Shown piece after piece: positions 1-11,540 of a stretch of 60,000 nucleotides of DNA. Position numbers and translations under genes: made by a program. The notes beneath the pieces are model-generated. The model was given only the letters and a program-made list of their open reading frames with translations. It was not told the origin of the DNA and searched no databases. The first letter of the stretch is position 1, and the number at the start of each line of letters is the position of its first letter. The stretch covers positions 194,649,195 to 194,709,194 of the forward strand of contig NC_081415.1 of the NCBI RefSeq assembly GCF_030272615.1. Reading direction: 5' to 3'. Source of the DNA: Cryptomeria japonica (Eukaryota; Streptophyta; Pinopsida; Cupressales; Cupressaceae).

Positions 1-165
1 TAGGGTTAGGAGGTTACATATGGTTAGGATTTACATCATGGCCACACAGTAAGGATTTACAACATGGTTAGGGTTAGGGTTAGGATTATTGTTAGACTCG
101 CAACTTGGGATTATGGTTAGGAATATGGTTATGGTTAGGGTTAGGATTTACATTATGGACTTGCA
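1..165. repeat. Degenerate GGTTAGGG-like repeats
   Basis: Short runs of GGTTAGGGTTAGGG and variants (TTAGGATTTACA) recur irregularly. They look like an interstitial telomere-like tract. The usual plant telomere unit is TTTAGGG, so this is not a normal chromosome end. Confidence 0.4.
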
Positions 166-324
166 GATAGAGAAACCAACATGAAGAGCAAGAATGGCCA
201 ACAAAATTTTAGACGAAGTGTATAAAAACTGCAATAATTATCATTTATGGTGCTTCCCAAGGCAAGTACCCACCAACTCCAATAAGCATGTGAAGTGATA
301 AGCATGTGAAATAATTATCAAATG

Positions 325-499
325 GATCCATATAATAAATGTATTTATTGGTTGGTTTCATAGATTTGATATTGTCTCTCAAAGTTGAAAGGAGCAATTC
401 ACTAGCCTTCTCTTCAAATCCAATATTGTTCTTTAAATGGATTAGGGAGCAACTTGATACTTCCTATCAATCCTACTTTCTAGTCTTTCTCTCCCACAA
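325..499 (+). repeat. Dispersed repeat R, left copy, first part
   Basis: This stretch aligns by eye with 58425-58605 (shared words include TTATTGGTTGG, GCCTTCTCTTC and TTGATACTTCCTATCAATCC). The left copy is then interrupted at about 500 and resumes at about 2464. No coding function is visible; the small ORF here is open only in this copy. Confidence 0.6.
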
Positions 500-2463
500 G
501 CAACCGCTTTTGGCAGGTCATTAGAGATAAGACTTATAGTATTGAAGAAAAGTATGGTTATTTTTTAATTCCAAAAATGACAACTCGTTTGTTATGTTTT
601 TGATTACGAGAAAATCAAGTTTTGAAGGGAACCCGAAACCCTTTACAAAAGAACCATAAAAGATAAAAGCATTAAGAAACTAAACAGGTCAGACAACGAA
701 AAAACAAACAAAGTGCTGGACAAAAGCCAACACAAAAGTCCAACACTACCAGCAACAACCAGCAAAAATAGAAAAAAGACAAATTACATTATGTTTTAAA
801 GGGCATTAGCCAATTTCTCGCTAATCCCTTGCATTTTTTTGATATTCTCCCTGAGAATTGGGATTTCCTTTGAAGAAGCCAAGGCAGCCTTTTTCAAGCT
901 CGCCCTGGTCCTTTTAGCTGAACCTTCAGGAGCATTATCCACATTACCATCCTCAGTAGCAGCCTATTCAGCATCAAGGTCCACAATAGACTTGGTAGGG
1001 CTGAGACCATCAAGGTATTTGGCTATTTCCTCTATGTTCTTGGTCACAGAGTTAAGGATCTCCAGAATCAAAATCAAGAAGTTCTTCATGGCAGCCTTCC
1101 CTTCCTCCAGCTTGCTGATTTGAACTTCTAGCTTCTCCACCTTTTTGTCCATTTCCTTTTTCCATTTTTCCAGGTTGCTTTCACCTTTTTGTCCCTGCTC
1201 TTCTTGATGTTTAGCCTTTTTTTCCATTTTATTAAATCTTTCATAAACCCATCTATCAAAACCCAAACGAGCATCAGACTGGTTCTTAAGCTTATCCAGG
1301 ATAAGCATACCAGTATTCATCTCATCACTAGCTCTATCCTTTTCCATACTCGTATCCTCCTTATCCTTGTTCAGCTCTATTTCCATTTCCTTGTCCTCCT
1401 ATTTTTTTTGGTTATCCGACTCCTCCATGGGCTAGTTGTTGAGATCACCAGGGCTCATACTGTGGGTAGGTTACTCCTTTTTACCCTCATCCTCTTCCTA
1501 TTTTTCCTTCTCATTACCACTATCCATTCATATTGGCTAAACTTTTTGTTAATATTCTAAGTCAATTTCTTCACTAGTTTGTTTTATTTTCTGTCTCGTT
1601 TGGCTATGTGCAATTCAACTCCTTATTAACATTTTCTTACAACTTTTGATAGCTTTAAACTGTTTTCTTGTAGATCTTGAGACCCATTTTTCCCTTCTTA
1701 AGAGACCCATATCCACATCATATATATAGGCTTTGAATCCTATATTTATAGAGAAAGTCAATGATTTATTCACGATGAAGGATTGTGTGTAGTGAGAAAG
1801 GAAGTTCAACTGTATAAGTTTTATTTGGATTTTTGTATGGTTATTAATCTTTTGATGAATACTTAGAGCAAGGGACACCTAGAAGTGTTTTATTGCATCA
1901 TCTTTCTCTCATTCGAAGATGGTTCTCTTATTAGAATGATCTAACTTTCTACTTTTTATTTCCATCACCTAGAGGATATCAAGGATTTGTGAATTTTGTT
2001 GGAAGTTGGATTACTAAGTGTGATAGTGTTGAACTAAGATACACTAAGTATTTTTTAATTCAAAAGAAAAATGATCCTTTTAATATGTTGTTTAAAATAT
2101 TTATTAATATACAAAGATAAACGAGAATGATAATCTATTTCCTGTTGTTACATGTTTTATGCCTCTATTGTGCAACATTCAAATGCTAGTTTTAGCATTA
2201 TACATTTCTTGTTTGTATGTTAGCTGTAAAATTAAAATGTCAATGCTAATAGGAAATTAGTCAATTGAATTTCCTCTGTCTACTTGCCTATCTCTCTTTC
2301 TCACTTCTCTTTATCCTCCTCTTTTCCCATTCCAAATGCATGTTCAATGGCCATCAATTTTTTCAAGTATTCTTGTAGTGGAAAATAGAATATAAATATT
2401 TAAAAAAAAATAAAATAAATTGGTATTAGAAGTACAAATTATTTGTTAGCATAAAGAATTAAA
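500..2463. mobile_element. Unclassified insertion splitting repeat R
   Basis: The right copy of repeat R runs straight through a point that in this copy is separated by about 1.96 kb (left part ends ...CACAAG, right part resumes with TTACC). The inserted segment holds a minus-strand coiled-coil pseudogene. From about 1560 to 2460 I see only AT-rich sequence. I found no clear terminal repeats or poly(A), so the class is open; a 5'-truncated LINE-type element is possible. Confidence 0.4.
796..1386 (-). pseudogene. Coiled-coil protein, LINE ORF1-like, one nonsense codon
   Basis: The minus strand encodes a charged, Lys/Glu-rich protein of about 196 residues. It is open for 140 residues, then has one TAG just after DLDAE, then stays in the same frame to a TAA at 796. 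The middle (KKMEKKAKHQEEQGQK onward) is heptad-like and should form a coiled coil. A similar Lys/Glu-rich coil with several stops lies in the right flank at 54945-55743. ORF1 proteins of plant LINEs often have coiled coils, but there is no zinc knuckle or RRM here, so the assignment is weak. Confidence 0.4.
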
Positions 2464-3459
2464 GTTACCTTTTAATCTTAACTTTAGTGTATTCTTTAAT
2501 GGTTTTCTATATGTCATAGTTTTCTAATCTTCTAATGTTTTATTTTAACATATATGTACCTTAATTTTCTCCAAACGCTTTTTATTTTTTAGGTTTTTTA
2601 ATGATTAATAAACACCTAAAACTGACATAAAAATTATTTATAACTCAATGAGGGATTATTTAAAATAAAATTCATGCATTTTTTTCTTAGTCTTAGTGTA
2701 GATTCTATTAAATTTGGAAGGATTTCTAACAAATGTAATAAAAAATATTATTTACCTAAGAATTTTTGGTGATAAGTTGGACCTTAACATGAATTTTAAA
2801 AACAAGAAATTGATATTCTAGAAATTGTTCATTTTATTTGTTTATGTAGCTACGAACATGAAGCTTAGATCACTCAAAATCTAGACTTTGTTATGATATT
2901 TTGTATGTCCATTTGTGTAATGAATATGATGTAGAATCATGGTCGATGATGTTGGAGACAAAAATAATAATGGACACTAAGTTTGAACAAGCTCCAAAGT
3001 TGACTAAATTTATACATAACTATATACAAACACTTGTAACTACAACATTTGACATGTTGTTCACTCATTGGTGAGCGCATCCACCAATTATAAAGTAAAA
3101 ATATGAGCAACTTAAATATATTTGACAATCTTCAATCAACATGAAAAAAGAACAACCATTGATTACCCAAAGTAGCTCAATCCTTCTCATAGAGATGAAC
3201 GCCTTTAACATAAATATTTAAACTATTATTTCATACATTGAATTTTCATGAGACTCTCATTCTAGAAGACTAAAAATGTGACTTCATTCAAAATTGAGAT
3301 CAATGTCCCTTTTTTATCTTTTTGGTGAGAATAGAAAGATGGTACTTGATAGAAATGAGATTGGGTCGGTGTAAAGGTAATGAAAATATTCTATGAATTG
3401 TTGTGTTCTCTCTCAACAATCCATGCAAAAAATAGAAAGTTGAATGGTATAATTCCTCT
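2464..3459 (+). repeat. Dispersed repeat R, left copy, second part
   Basis: It aligns with 58610-59612 over about 1 kb at moderate identity, for example around AACACCTAAAA, CATGAAGCTTAGATCACTCAAAA and GATTACCCAAAGTAGCTCAA. It is non-coding as far as can be seen. It ends exactly where the solo LTR was inserted. Confidence 0.65.
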
Positions 3460-4137
3460 TGTTGACACCTAAAATTGTCTTCGCTTAATTAAATACATAT
3501 TTTATTTATTTAATTAATTAATTTAACCTCTTCTAGCCCTTTCCACATTTAAATATATTTTTTTATTTATTTAATTGGTCCCACTTCCTCTATTAATTAA
3601 ATAAATAATTATTTATTTAATTAATTCATTAGCTTTTTCTCTTCATAACACATGTCATTTGTCTCATAATTTTCCTCTACCTATCCCCTTCATTATTTTA
3701 TTATTTCTTCTACCTACCCTTTAATCCTAGCCAACTGGTTATTTCTTTCACCTCTTAATCTTATCCCTCCTTTTTCTAGAGTGTATTCTATATAAGCGGA
3801 TACTCTCATTCTTTCATGATCCTAACACTTTTTATGCAATCAAGCCTTCTTGTGATCAAGTGACTTCACAACCACAATCCGTTCTTTGTTTAGCTCTTGA
3901 GCGCATACAAAAATCTGAGAGCAAATATATCAAACAAGATCAATGGACATAGGAGACAATGGAGATCAAACCCTAATTTGCATGTGAATGGTATTATTGC
4001 TTCAATTTATTAATTTGGATGTTCTTAGGTATCTTCATTGGTGTATGGTGAATGTTTTATTGTAGTACTAGGATTGTTTGTGGTTTGATCTTTATGGTTT
4101 TACAACAATTTATCATCATCATTTTTCACCTCACACA
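3460..4137 (+). mobile_element. Solo LTR of a Tat-like Ty3/gypsy element
   Basis: This 678-bp segment starts TGTTGACACCTAAAATTGTC and ends TTCACCTCACACA. It is flanked by CCTCT on both sides (3455-3459 and 4138-4142). It shares the LTR start, the ATTTATTTAATTAATT palindromes and the downstream block (TTCTTTGTTTAGCTCTTGAG, ATCAATGGA) with the LTRs of the two larger Tat elements. A TATATAAG box is at 3789-3796. No internal region follows, so it is a solo LTR left by LTR-LTR recombination. The right copy of repeat R at about 59607-59612 is the empty site. Confidence 0.9.
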
Positions 4138-4545
4138 CCTCTTGTCACTTAGGCATGGAAAAAATATTAGCATAAAGGAAACACCAATCTAGATATTTAT
4201 GTACATTGATAGTATGAGAGAAGCTTGATGATAAAACTAATATCCAATTTAAAATTATAGATCCCCTAATATAAATTACATGCCTTCAAGGATGTGTTTT
4301 ACATAAGTATATAATCAATAGTTGATATAAGGTTGCCAAACTTGGAAAGGATTAAAGGGGGTTTCATTGAGGATTAGGATCAAGATAACATAGTATCTAA
4401 ACAATGCACAAGTAAGTTGTAGATATCATAAAAGGGTTGTGAAGTAATGTGCAATTTTTTCTATAAACCAAAGTATAATTGATCTAGGTAATCCATAATA
4501 GATTGTGTAGGAGACAATAATAGAAATGGAGGAAGCCAAGAAAAA
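4138..4545 (+). repeat. Dispersed repeat R, left copy, third part
   Basis: It aligns with 59608-60000 and with 56640-57045 (shared words AGCATAAA, AATCTAGATATTTATGTA, GTATATAATCAATAGTTGATA, GGATCAAGATAACATAG). Three copies of this piece are therefore in the window. It carries no visible gene. Confidence 0.65.
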
Positions 4546-4555
4546 AAACCTCTAG

Positions 4556-5075
4556 TGACAACTAGAACTAATCTTGGACCCCTCGACACCGATTGGCTAA
4601 AGTTGAATTTCGATGTATCTTCCCATGGTAACCTAGCTTAGGTAGGAGGGGGTGGTGTGTTCATAGATTCATGTCGGGGCCTCATCCTTGCCCATGTGGA
4701 AAGTTTTTTTATGAAAACATCCAATTTGTCTAAAGTGGCTATGGTTTATCATGAGTTAGTTGTTGCCACATATAAGGGACTCAAATGCATCATTGTTGAA
4801 GGAGATTCTCACAATACAATCCTAAAGCTTAATAACGAGGTTAAATTAGACTAGAAGACTTACTCTCTCATCACTAGGTGTCGTTCTCTCCTTCCCACTC
4901 TTAGAAACGTCAGCTTTCGTCATGTGCAATGGGAGGGTAACTATGTGGTAGACAAGATGGCAAGGTTCAACACATTTGTTAATAATTTTGAAATATGGAC
5001 TCACCTACACAAAATTGCATTGGTGGCTCATGCCATGATTTTTAATGGCTTACCTATTAATGACATATAATCTCA
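4556..5075 (+). pseudogene. RNase H-like domain (RVT_3 type) fragment of a LINE
   Basis: In one reading frame with a few stop codons the translation runs DTDWLKLNFDVSSHG, GGGGVFIDSCRGLILAH, YHELVVATYKGLK, IIVEGDSHNTI, FRHVQWEGNYVVDKMA. This is the layout of the plant RNase H-like domain found at the end of LINE ORF2 and in related stand-alone genes: Asp in LNFD, Glu in HELVVA, Asp in EGDS and Asp in NYVVDKMA are the expected acidic residues. TAG codons after HGNLA and after EVKLD break it. No reverse transcriptase precedes it, because repeat R abuts upstream. It is a dead fragment lying just outside element B. Confidence 0.7.
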
Positions 5076-5527
5076 AGATTTCCTTTTTGGTACTTTCCAT
5101 TCTCACCCTTTCCTTTCCTCGCTAGCTGAGGTGGCAGGATTTAAATTTTGTTGGTACCACCTACCACATAGATCCCTCTGGCCTATTGCTTTCTCATTCT
5201 GGCTTCAATTTCTTTAGATATGAGTGGTGATTTGAACTAGATTGAACCTAACGAATGCTCCAAATTCAAGAACAATGGGAAGATTTGGAGTAAGGTGATT
5301 CAAGAAATTTTAGATTCTTATGTGGAGGGAATGACTAGCCATTATTCTAAGTTCTCTATGGCTTTTGTTTAGGCTTGGGATAATGGTGCAATTAAGATTG
5401 GGATTGTTTCATTTATGGTTTTTGCGAAGACCATCAAGAAAGTGACATGGTTGGCCCTTGATGACATTTCCTTTGCTAAAAAATCCCAAGAGGAGCTATA
5501 AGGAGGATTTTGATCATTTCTTTGAAG
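5076..5527 (+). other. Left flank of element B, no intact gene
   Basis: It continues the decayed LINE-like sequence with several stops in all + frames. The short minus ORF at 5369-5596 crosses the element boundary and is not a credible gene. Confidence 0.35.
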
Positions 5528-5547
5528 GGTAAGTGCACAAAGATGGT
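5528..5547 (+). repeat. Left terminal inverted repeat of element B
   Basis: GGTAAGTGCACAAAGATGGT matches the reverse complement of 54426-54445 at 18 of 20 positions. Similarity fades after this (GGTCAAAAAGG versus TAGAAAAGTGG on the other side). Confidence 0.7.
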
Positions 5548-6300
5548 GGTCAAAAAGGGGGGTATAAGTGGACACTTTTTTTTTTTTTGAAATCAAGTGA
5601 ACCTAAACTTGGAGGCAAAATTTGAAAGTCATCCACTCAAGATATGAATATAATAAAACAACAAATATTGTAGTACTCTAAATCTAGTTTCCAAACTACT
5701 AAACTTTTTCAAAATTGGATAAGATTAAGGGGGTCAAATCCTTCGCGCACGAAAAACTGACCCTGATTTTTTCTGAAAAACATAACATAGTGTCTGACGT
5801 GTGCATCAAAAAAGTCATAGAGTGAGCACTAGAAGATGTGTATTTTTTTGTAATTTTTTGTTGAGTATTTTTTTTTTTATGATTTTTCCAATCGAGTACA
5901 TCCTTAAAATTAGGTACCTGTTCGTGTGCGAAGCATAAGTTGCACTAAACAAATCGAAAATACACTTTTTTAAAAAAAATTGTAAAGAATCAAGTGCACT
6001 ACAATAATATATAAAGTTTTTAAAATTTGGATAAGTATGTCAAAAGTTATTCAAAACATGTCAAAAATGAGAGAAATGGAGAGAAATCAAACTTCCAATC
6101 CGTAGCTTTGTCATCCAGGCCTATTTCCAAGCCTAAATAGTCAAAAGCGTGTACACGCTTGTTTCCCTATGTTTAATATATTATATACATATAATATATG
6201 TAATATATAATATGTGTACAATATGACATTGTATATATAATATGTTTATATACATATAATATATTAAACATATATATACACATGTAAGTGTATTGTCTCC
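5548..6300. other. Left subterminal region of element B
   Basis: There is no gene. AT-rich sequence holds one clear subterminal palindrome AGCGTGTACACGCT followed by TGTTTCCCTA (6146-6169). The same motif type is repeated near the right end of B. An (AT)-rich tract with ATATAATATATGTAATATAT follows at 6178-6280. Confidence 0.5.
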
Positions 6301-6989
6301 CCCTCTCAAACACATATAAGGTCTCTCTCTCTCTCTGTCTCTGTCTCTATCTCTCTCCCTTCCTTCATACCCCATCCCTCTTTCTCTTCTTCTCTCCCTC
6401 CCTCCCTCCATACCCCACTGCAATTGTGTCTGCACTTCTATAGAAGTAAGTGAATTTATTTCTTGTCTGCAACTTCCTCTTTGATTTTTATCATGTATCC
6501 TCTCCTAAAAAAATTGACTGATGGATTTTTGTGTGTATATTGAATAGGAGGAATAGGGTTTGAAATTGAACCATAGGTGTATTACCATGACAAACAAGGA
6601 AACCTGTAGCAATATTCTTCTCGAATGTGTTTTTAATGAGCAAAGTAGATGTGGAAAATAGTGTCAACAAAGCAACATGACGAGTTAGACTACCTGCAAT
6701 ATGTTTTTCAGAAGAAAACAACAGGTAGGAAGAGAAAGAGGGAGAGTAACATAGATGATGTCCTGTAGAATGATAGTGGTGGGTATGTGAGAGTTCCCAT
6801 GTTGTTACACAATGCCTATCACCTAAAGAAATTAAAGTTTGTTGTATGCATGGCAGTGTAGTATATGATGATCATCACTTGTCAAACAGCTTGCAACGGT
6901 ACATACCCATGAAAGAAATCATGTGTGTAATTCCTATAGTCACAATCGAGATCAGTCTTATAACCTTGCAAATTTAATAGCATCATATG
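6300..6989 (+). promoter_or_regulatory. Leader module copy 1 of element B: (TC)n tract and putative splice donor
   Basis: A polypyrimidine tract (6318-6415) is followed by TGTGTCTGCACTTCTATAG and a consensus-like donor GTAAGTG at about 6446. About 540 bp of conserved non-coding sequence follows, ending CATCATATG. The same order occurs at 27340-29178 and, shortened, at 29400-29592. I infer a promoter plus first non-coding exon of the transposase gene. This copy was cut at CATATG by the insertion of element A and resumes at 27102. Confidence 0.5.
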
Positions 6990-7009
6990 GGTATGTGCAG
7001 GATCATGGT
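6990..7009 (+). repeat. Left terminal inverted repeat of element A
   Basis: GGTATGTGCAGGATCATGGT pairs with 27082-27101. Further inward both ends share GCCAAAA and AAGTGGC in inverted orientation. Confidence 0.75.
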
Positions 7010-7860
7010 GTGCCAAAACAGGCCCTTAAGTGGCAATTAAATTTCAAAAAATCAGAGTTATGCAACTTGACATGAAAATTTGAATAAGTTGTGAACATTA
7101 TCTTTAAAATATGTAAGAAGAGAATATATAGAAAATTGAATGTAGTTTCTAAGATACTAGTTGTTTTTTGGAAAAAATAAATCCTATTTGATGAAAATTT
7201 CAAATTTCAATGCAGTGGTACTAAAATTTCAAGAAAAAAATAAGAAGTAGACGTATGTGTGACCACCCTAATCACAATCAAATCTTAATATTTTTTTATA
7301 ATATTTATAATATAAGTATTAGACTCATGTCCGGCTGTGACACATATTTTTTTTTAATTTTTTATAAATTAAATAATTATTTATGATTTTTTTACTACAG
7401 CTTTTCAGAAATTCAGAAAATCCTACGTGTGACCACCTTAACTTGGTCAAAACCTTATGAAATGTAATTTTAAAAAAAATTTCTCTATAGTAGACGAAGC
7501 ATAGGATGTGATGCATGTTTTGGTTTCAAAAAATGTTATACCGTTTGAAAGTTATGAGTGTTTTTCAATCAGTATATCAATCAGGACTATTGTCAGAATT
7601 CAATTAGAAAATAAATAATAATTATTTATTAAATTCAAAATAAGACAAGCCTTATATTGTTGGAAAGCTGGGAACATCCTTAAAAAACCCTTTTCATTTT
7701 ATCAAATTTGGTTACAAAAAAGGTCGTTAGCCACCAATGTAAAGTCTGGAAAATCAAGGAATACTAAAAAACACGTTTTTTCAGTTGACTTTCTAGGCTT
7801 GTCACTTCCAAGCCAAATACCAAAGCATTCTAGATCCGAAATTTGAAAATTGAAAATTTG
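7010..7860. other. Left interior of element A, no gene seen
   Basis: This is AT-rich sequence. The phrase GTGTGACCACC occurs at 7256-7266 and again in similar form near 7424. ORFs here are short and without recognisable domains. Confidence 0.4.
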
Positions 7861-8013
7861 ACTACAAAAATCGGATATCGAATAAAATCGGATAGTACAA
7901 AAATTTGTGGTCCCCAAATAATTTCCCGTTGCCGCCATTTATTTGGTAAACTACCACATGGTAGAAATTCGATATCCGATTAAATCGGATATCGAATTTT
8001 ATTAGTCATATTT

Positions 8014-8014
<1 letters not shown>

Positions 8015-8106
<92 letters not shown>

Positions 8107-8210
8107 GGAGAGGGAGAGAGAGAGGGAGAGAGAGAGCGAGAGAGAGAGAGAGGGGGGGAGAGGGGGGAGAGAGAGAGAGAGAGAGGTGGAGAGGGGGAGA
8201 GAGAGAGAGA
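8015..8210. repeat. (GA)n microsatellite
   Basis: This is an almost pure AG run of about 85 bases, then GA/GGGA-rich sequence. Shorter AG tracts follow at 8469-8592. TC tracts at 9629-9680, 9709-9723 and 9757-9807 lie in the opposite arm of the inverted repeat. Confidence 0.9.
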
Positions 8211-8214
8211 ATAT

Positions 8215-8468
8215 GATCCTTTACAACACAATTTGGTGTCTTAAGGGGTCCTATGGTGTCGTTAGGGGTCATATGGTGTCTTGGGACACCATAAGACCCC
8301 TTAAGACACCAAAGCATGTTGTTAGGGGTCATATGGTGTCTTAAGGGGTCATATGGTTTCCCATAAACCCTGATGACCTCTTAGGACACCATATGACCCC
8401 TAATGACACCATATTGGGTCACTTTGGGTCATATTGTAGGGAAAAGGGGTCATATTGTGTCATATTTT

Positions 8469-8502
<34 letters not shown>

Positions 8503-9622
8503 GAGAGGGGGAGAGAGAGAGAGGTGGAGAGAGAGAGAGGAGAGGGAGAGAGAGATAGAGATAGAGAGAGAGAGAGAGGTGGAGAGAGAGAGACAATATG
8601 GCCCTTTACGACACAATTTGGTGTCTTAAGGGGTCCTATGGTGTCGTTAGGGGTCATATGGTGTCTTGGGACACCATAGGACCCCTTAAGACACCAAAGC
8701 ATGTTGTTAGGGGTCATATGGTGTCTTAAGGGGTCATATGGTTTCCCATGAACCCTTATGACCTCTTAGGACACCATATGACCCCTAATGACACCATATT
8801 GGGTCGCTTTGGGTCATATTGGGACACCGTATGACCCCTAACGGCACCATAGGAACCCTTAAGACACCAAATCATGTCGTTAGGGGTCATATTGTGTCTT
8901 ACAGGGTTGTAGGACACAATATGACCCCTAACGACATGATTTGGTGTCTTAAGGGGTCTTATGGTGTTGTTAGGGGTCATAGGGTGTCTTAAGGGGTCAT
9001 ATGGTGTCCCATGAACCATTATGACCTCTTAGGACACCATATGACCCCTAATGACACCATATTGGGTCGCTTTGGGTCATATTGTGTCCTAAGGGGTCAT
9101 ATTGTGTCCTAAGGGGTCCTATGGTGTCCTAAGACACCATATGACCCCTAACGACACCATAGGACCCCTTAAGATACCAATTCATGTTGTTAGGGGTCAT
9201 ATTGTGTCTTACGAGGTTGTAGGACACAATATGACCCCTAACGACATGAATTGGTATCTTAAGTGGTCCTATGGTGTCGTTAGGGGTCATATGGTGTCCA
9301 TAGGGGTCATATGGTGTCTTGGGACACCATAGGACCCCTTAGGACACAATATGACCCCTTAGGACACAATATGACCAAAAGCGACCCAATATGGTGTCAT
9401 TAGGGGTCATATGGTGTCCTAAGAGGTCATAATGGTTCATGGGATACCATATGACCCCTTAAGACACCTTATGACCCCTAACAACACCATAAGACCCCTT
9501 AAGACACCAAATCATGTTGTTAGGGGTCATATTGTGTCCTACAACCCTGTAAGACTAGGACACAATATGACCCCTAACGACATGATTTAGTGTCTTAAGG
9601 GGTCCTATGGTGTCTTAAGGGG

Positions 9623-9625
<3 letters not shown>
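8215..9625. repeat. GGGGTCATATGGTGTC minisatellite in both orientations
   Basis: The unit GGGGTCATATGGTGTCTTAA and its complement recur dozens of times, with variants (CCTATGG, CATATTG). Longer direct copies exist, such as 8222-8430 with 8608-8820, plus inverted copies at 9300-9480. Short pieces of the same motif also stand in the leader modules of element B at 27245-27330 and 29320-29400. The ORFs across it are only open because the unit lacks stops in some frames; it is not coding. Confidence 0.85.
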
Positions 9626-9668
<43 letters not shown>

Positions 9669-9987
9669 TCTCTCTCTCTAAAATATGACTACTAAAATCT
9701 GATATTCTCCTTCTCTCTCTCTCTAAAATATGACTAGTAAAATCCGATATTCTCCTTCTCTCTCTCTCCCTCTCCTTCTCTCCTTCTCTCTCTCTCTCTC
9801 TCTCTCTAAAATATGACTAGTAAAATCCGATATCCGATTTAATCAGATATTTGATTTCTGCAATGTGGCAGTTTACTAAATAAATGGCAGCAACGAGAAT
9901 TTTTTTGGGGACCACAAATTTTTGTACTAAAATCGGATATTGGATAAAATCCGATATCCGATTTTATCCGATATTTGTACAAAAAAA

Positions 9988-10296
9988 CCGAGAAAAAAAG
10001 GGTTTGTGGGTCATTCTGTAGATTCCAACGGCCCACAGTTTGCATATTTTGTTGTTGTGGGAACTTGGTTGCGAACATACATGATTAGAAAGAATGGCAT
10101 ACCTGCATTTGAAGACTATGAGAGACACAAAACCATTATAATGTATTCACACCTTATTATAGCTACAAATGTCAAGTTGTTGAAGCATCAAGCAAAACCG
10201 AAGACCAAAGAGCTATGGACAATGACTACTGCTGATCATGAAGCAATACTGGATATTCCTAAACAAAGAGATGACCCTTCAGGTAGACTTGAGTAG
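9988..10296 (+). pseudogene. C-terminal fragment of the element A transposase-type gene
   Basis: The frame reads FVVVGTWLRTYMIRK, IPAFEDYERHKTIIMYSHLIIATNVKLLK and WTMTTADHEAIL. The same order stands in the last exon of element B's gene at 48661-49050 (VVVTGTWLRRYPIK, WLFEDFETHRHILHFSNLVVATNIHLMK, WKVHESDHEAIL). This is therefore the paralogous C-terminal part. The DDE core that precedes it in B is not present in A. I do not recognise the C-terminal domain; the pattern is faintly like a BAH-type reader fold, which is a guess. Confidence 0.65.
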
Positions 10297-11540
10297 TAGG
10301 TCTTTAATGGTGCCTTATTTTTTTTATCATGCATTTCATTTCAAACAATGATCATTAAACCTGTATGTTCAAGTTTGTTATGTGTATATTAAGGATGTGT
10401 TCAAAATGTACGTCTATTGATGAACATTTTTTTTTGGCAACACGATTTTTGCATGCACATAACAAGTACACTTGATATAATTGGAAGGGACGTATTTTTG
10501 CAACACGACTTATTATCATGCATTTGATGAGCTTTACAATTTTTGTTATTAGACAACACTATTTGATAATTTTTTATGATATAATTATCATATAACCTTT
10601 ATGCTCATGAAGGTCTTTTTTGATGATATACAACAGTATCACATTATGATTTTTGCGTCAACATAGTGGGTTCTGTTAATATAATTCAAAGGGACGTATT
10701 TTTATGGTATATAATCCCACCTTTTCATTTATTATCATGCATTTTAGTTGAAGTGATTATCATAAATCCTTTATGTTCATCCATGCATTTTATTTGTAGA
10801 CTAACAATTCTTAAAAATACAAGTTCATGCTAGATCATTCGTCGTTGACAAGACCCTGTCTTGGTGATGGTACATATTCCTTTGTGCATTAATGAGATTA
10901 AATTATGGGTCTTGTTGTGTTTATTATCATGACGATGATTCAAATGCATGTGGCCAGGACCAATCTGCAGTGGATCAAATTGTCATGACAGATGATCTAT
11001 TGAATCAAACATTTGACATTGATAGTTAGGTAAATTGGTTAATATTGGGCCTTCAACATCAAGACCTACTAGTCAAGGTGGTCATCGAACTTTCACTCAG
11101 GTAACCTTGTCTATTTTCATTCATTAATGGTTTATAAAATAAAGTCAGTTAGATTTTGGCAATTGAATAACATTGTTTCATTTTCAGACGCTGACATTAG
11201 ATGCACCTAATATTCTCTCCACAATGGAGCATGGTGTTCTCTAGCAGTAGCATCTTTGATGCTTTTGATAGTAGTATGAGTCAGATTAGTAAATTTCTAA
11301 TTTGATGCTTCCCACAGGGCTTTGCAACTTCAGATTGTGAGTGTGCCCCTGTTACAAATGAATTGTACTTTAATCGACATAGATGGTCTATGATGGCTTT
11401 TTTGTAAGACTATATGGTTTTATTACATATATTGTACTTTAATCGACATATAACAATATCCAAGTGGTGGTTGGCATGAGCTTGAATATGGTAAGTCATA
11501 TGCATCTTGAAGTTGAATATGATATGCTGTATACATCATT
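10297..11540 (+). other. Interior of element A, possibly small 3' exons
   Basis: Mostly AT-rich with short imperfect repeats around TTATCATGCATTT. Two segments have intron-like borders: about 10955-11100 (after GGCCAG, ending CACTCAG before GTAACC, reading SRPTSQGGHRTFTQ) and from about 11188 (after TTTTCAG, reading TLTLDAPNILSTME). They may be terminal exons of the + gene. Confidence is low. Confidence 0.3.

Larger units (their letters stand above)
7861..9984. repeat. Large inverted-repeat (foldback-like) structure
   Basis: The arms at 7861-8016 and 9806-9984 are inverted copies: both contain, outside to inside, ATCGGATAT-type words, GTACAAAAATTTGTGGTCCCC, GCCATTTATTT, a GGATATCCGATT-type palindrome, AGTCATATTTTAGAG and a GA/TC tract. 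Between them is the GGGGTCATATGG array, itself full of both orientations. It sits directly upstream of the surviving tail of the + gene, so it may have replaced or displaced the DDE exons. It could be a separate foldback element or an internal palindrome of A. Confidence 0.7.

Noticed and set aside
1-165. True telomere
   Set aside because: The repeats are few and irregular, and the unit is not the typical plant TTTAGGG; sequence continues with ordinary repeats.
5730-5800. Alternative left end of element B near GGGGGTCAAATCC
   Set aside because: No inverted partner found near the right end, whereas 5528-5547 has an 18/20 partner at 54426-54445.
8006-9332. ORFs with repeated GVIWCLG or HHMTPNDT peptides
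   Set aside because: They follow the period of the GGGGTCATATGG minisatellite and the GA tract and exist in several frames and both strands; there is no sign of coding.
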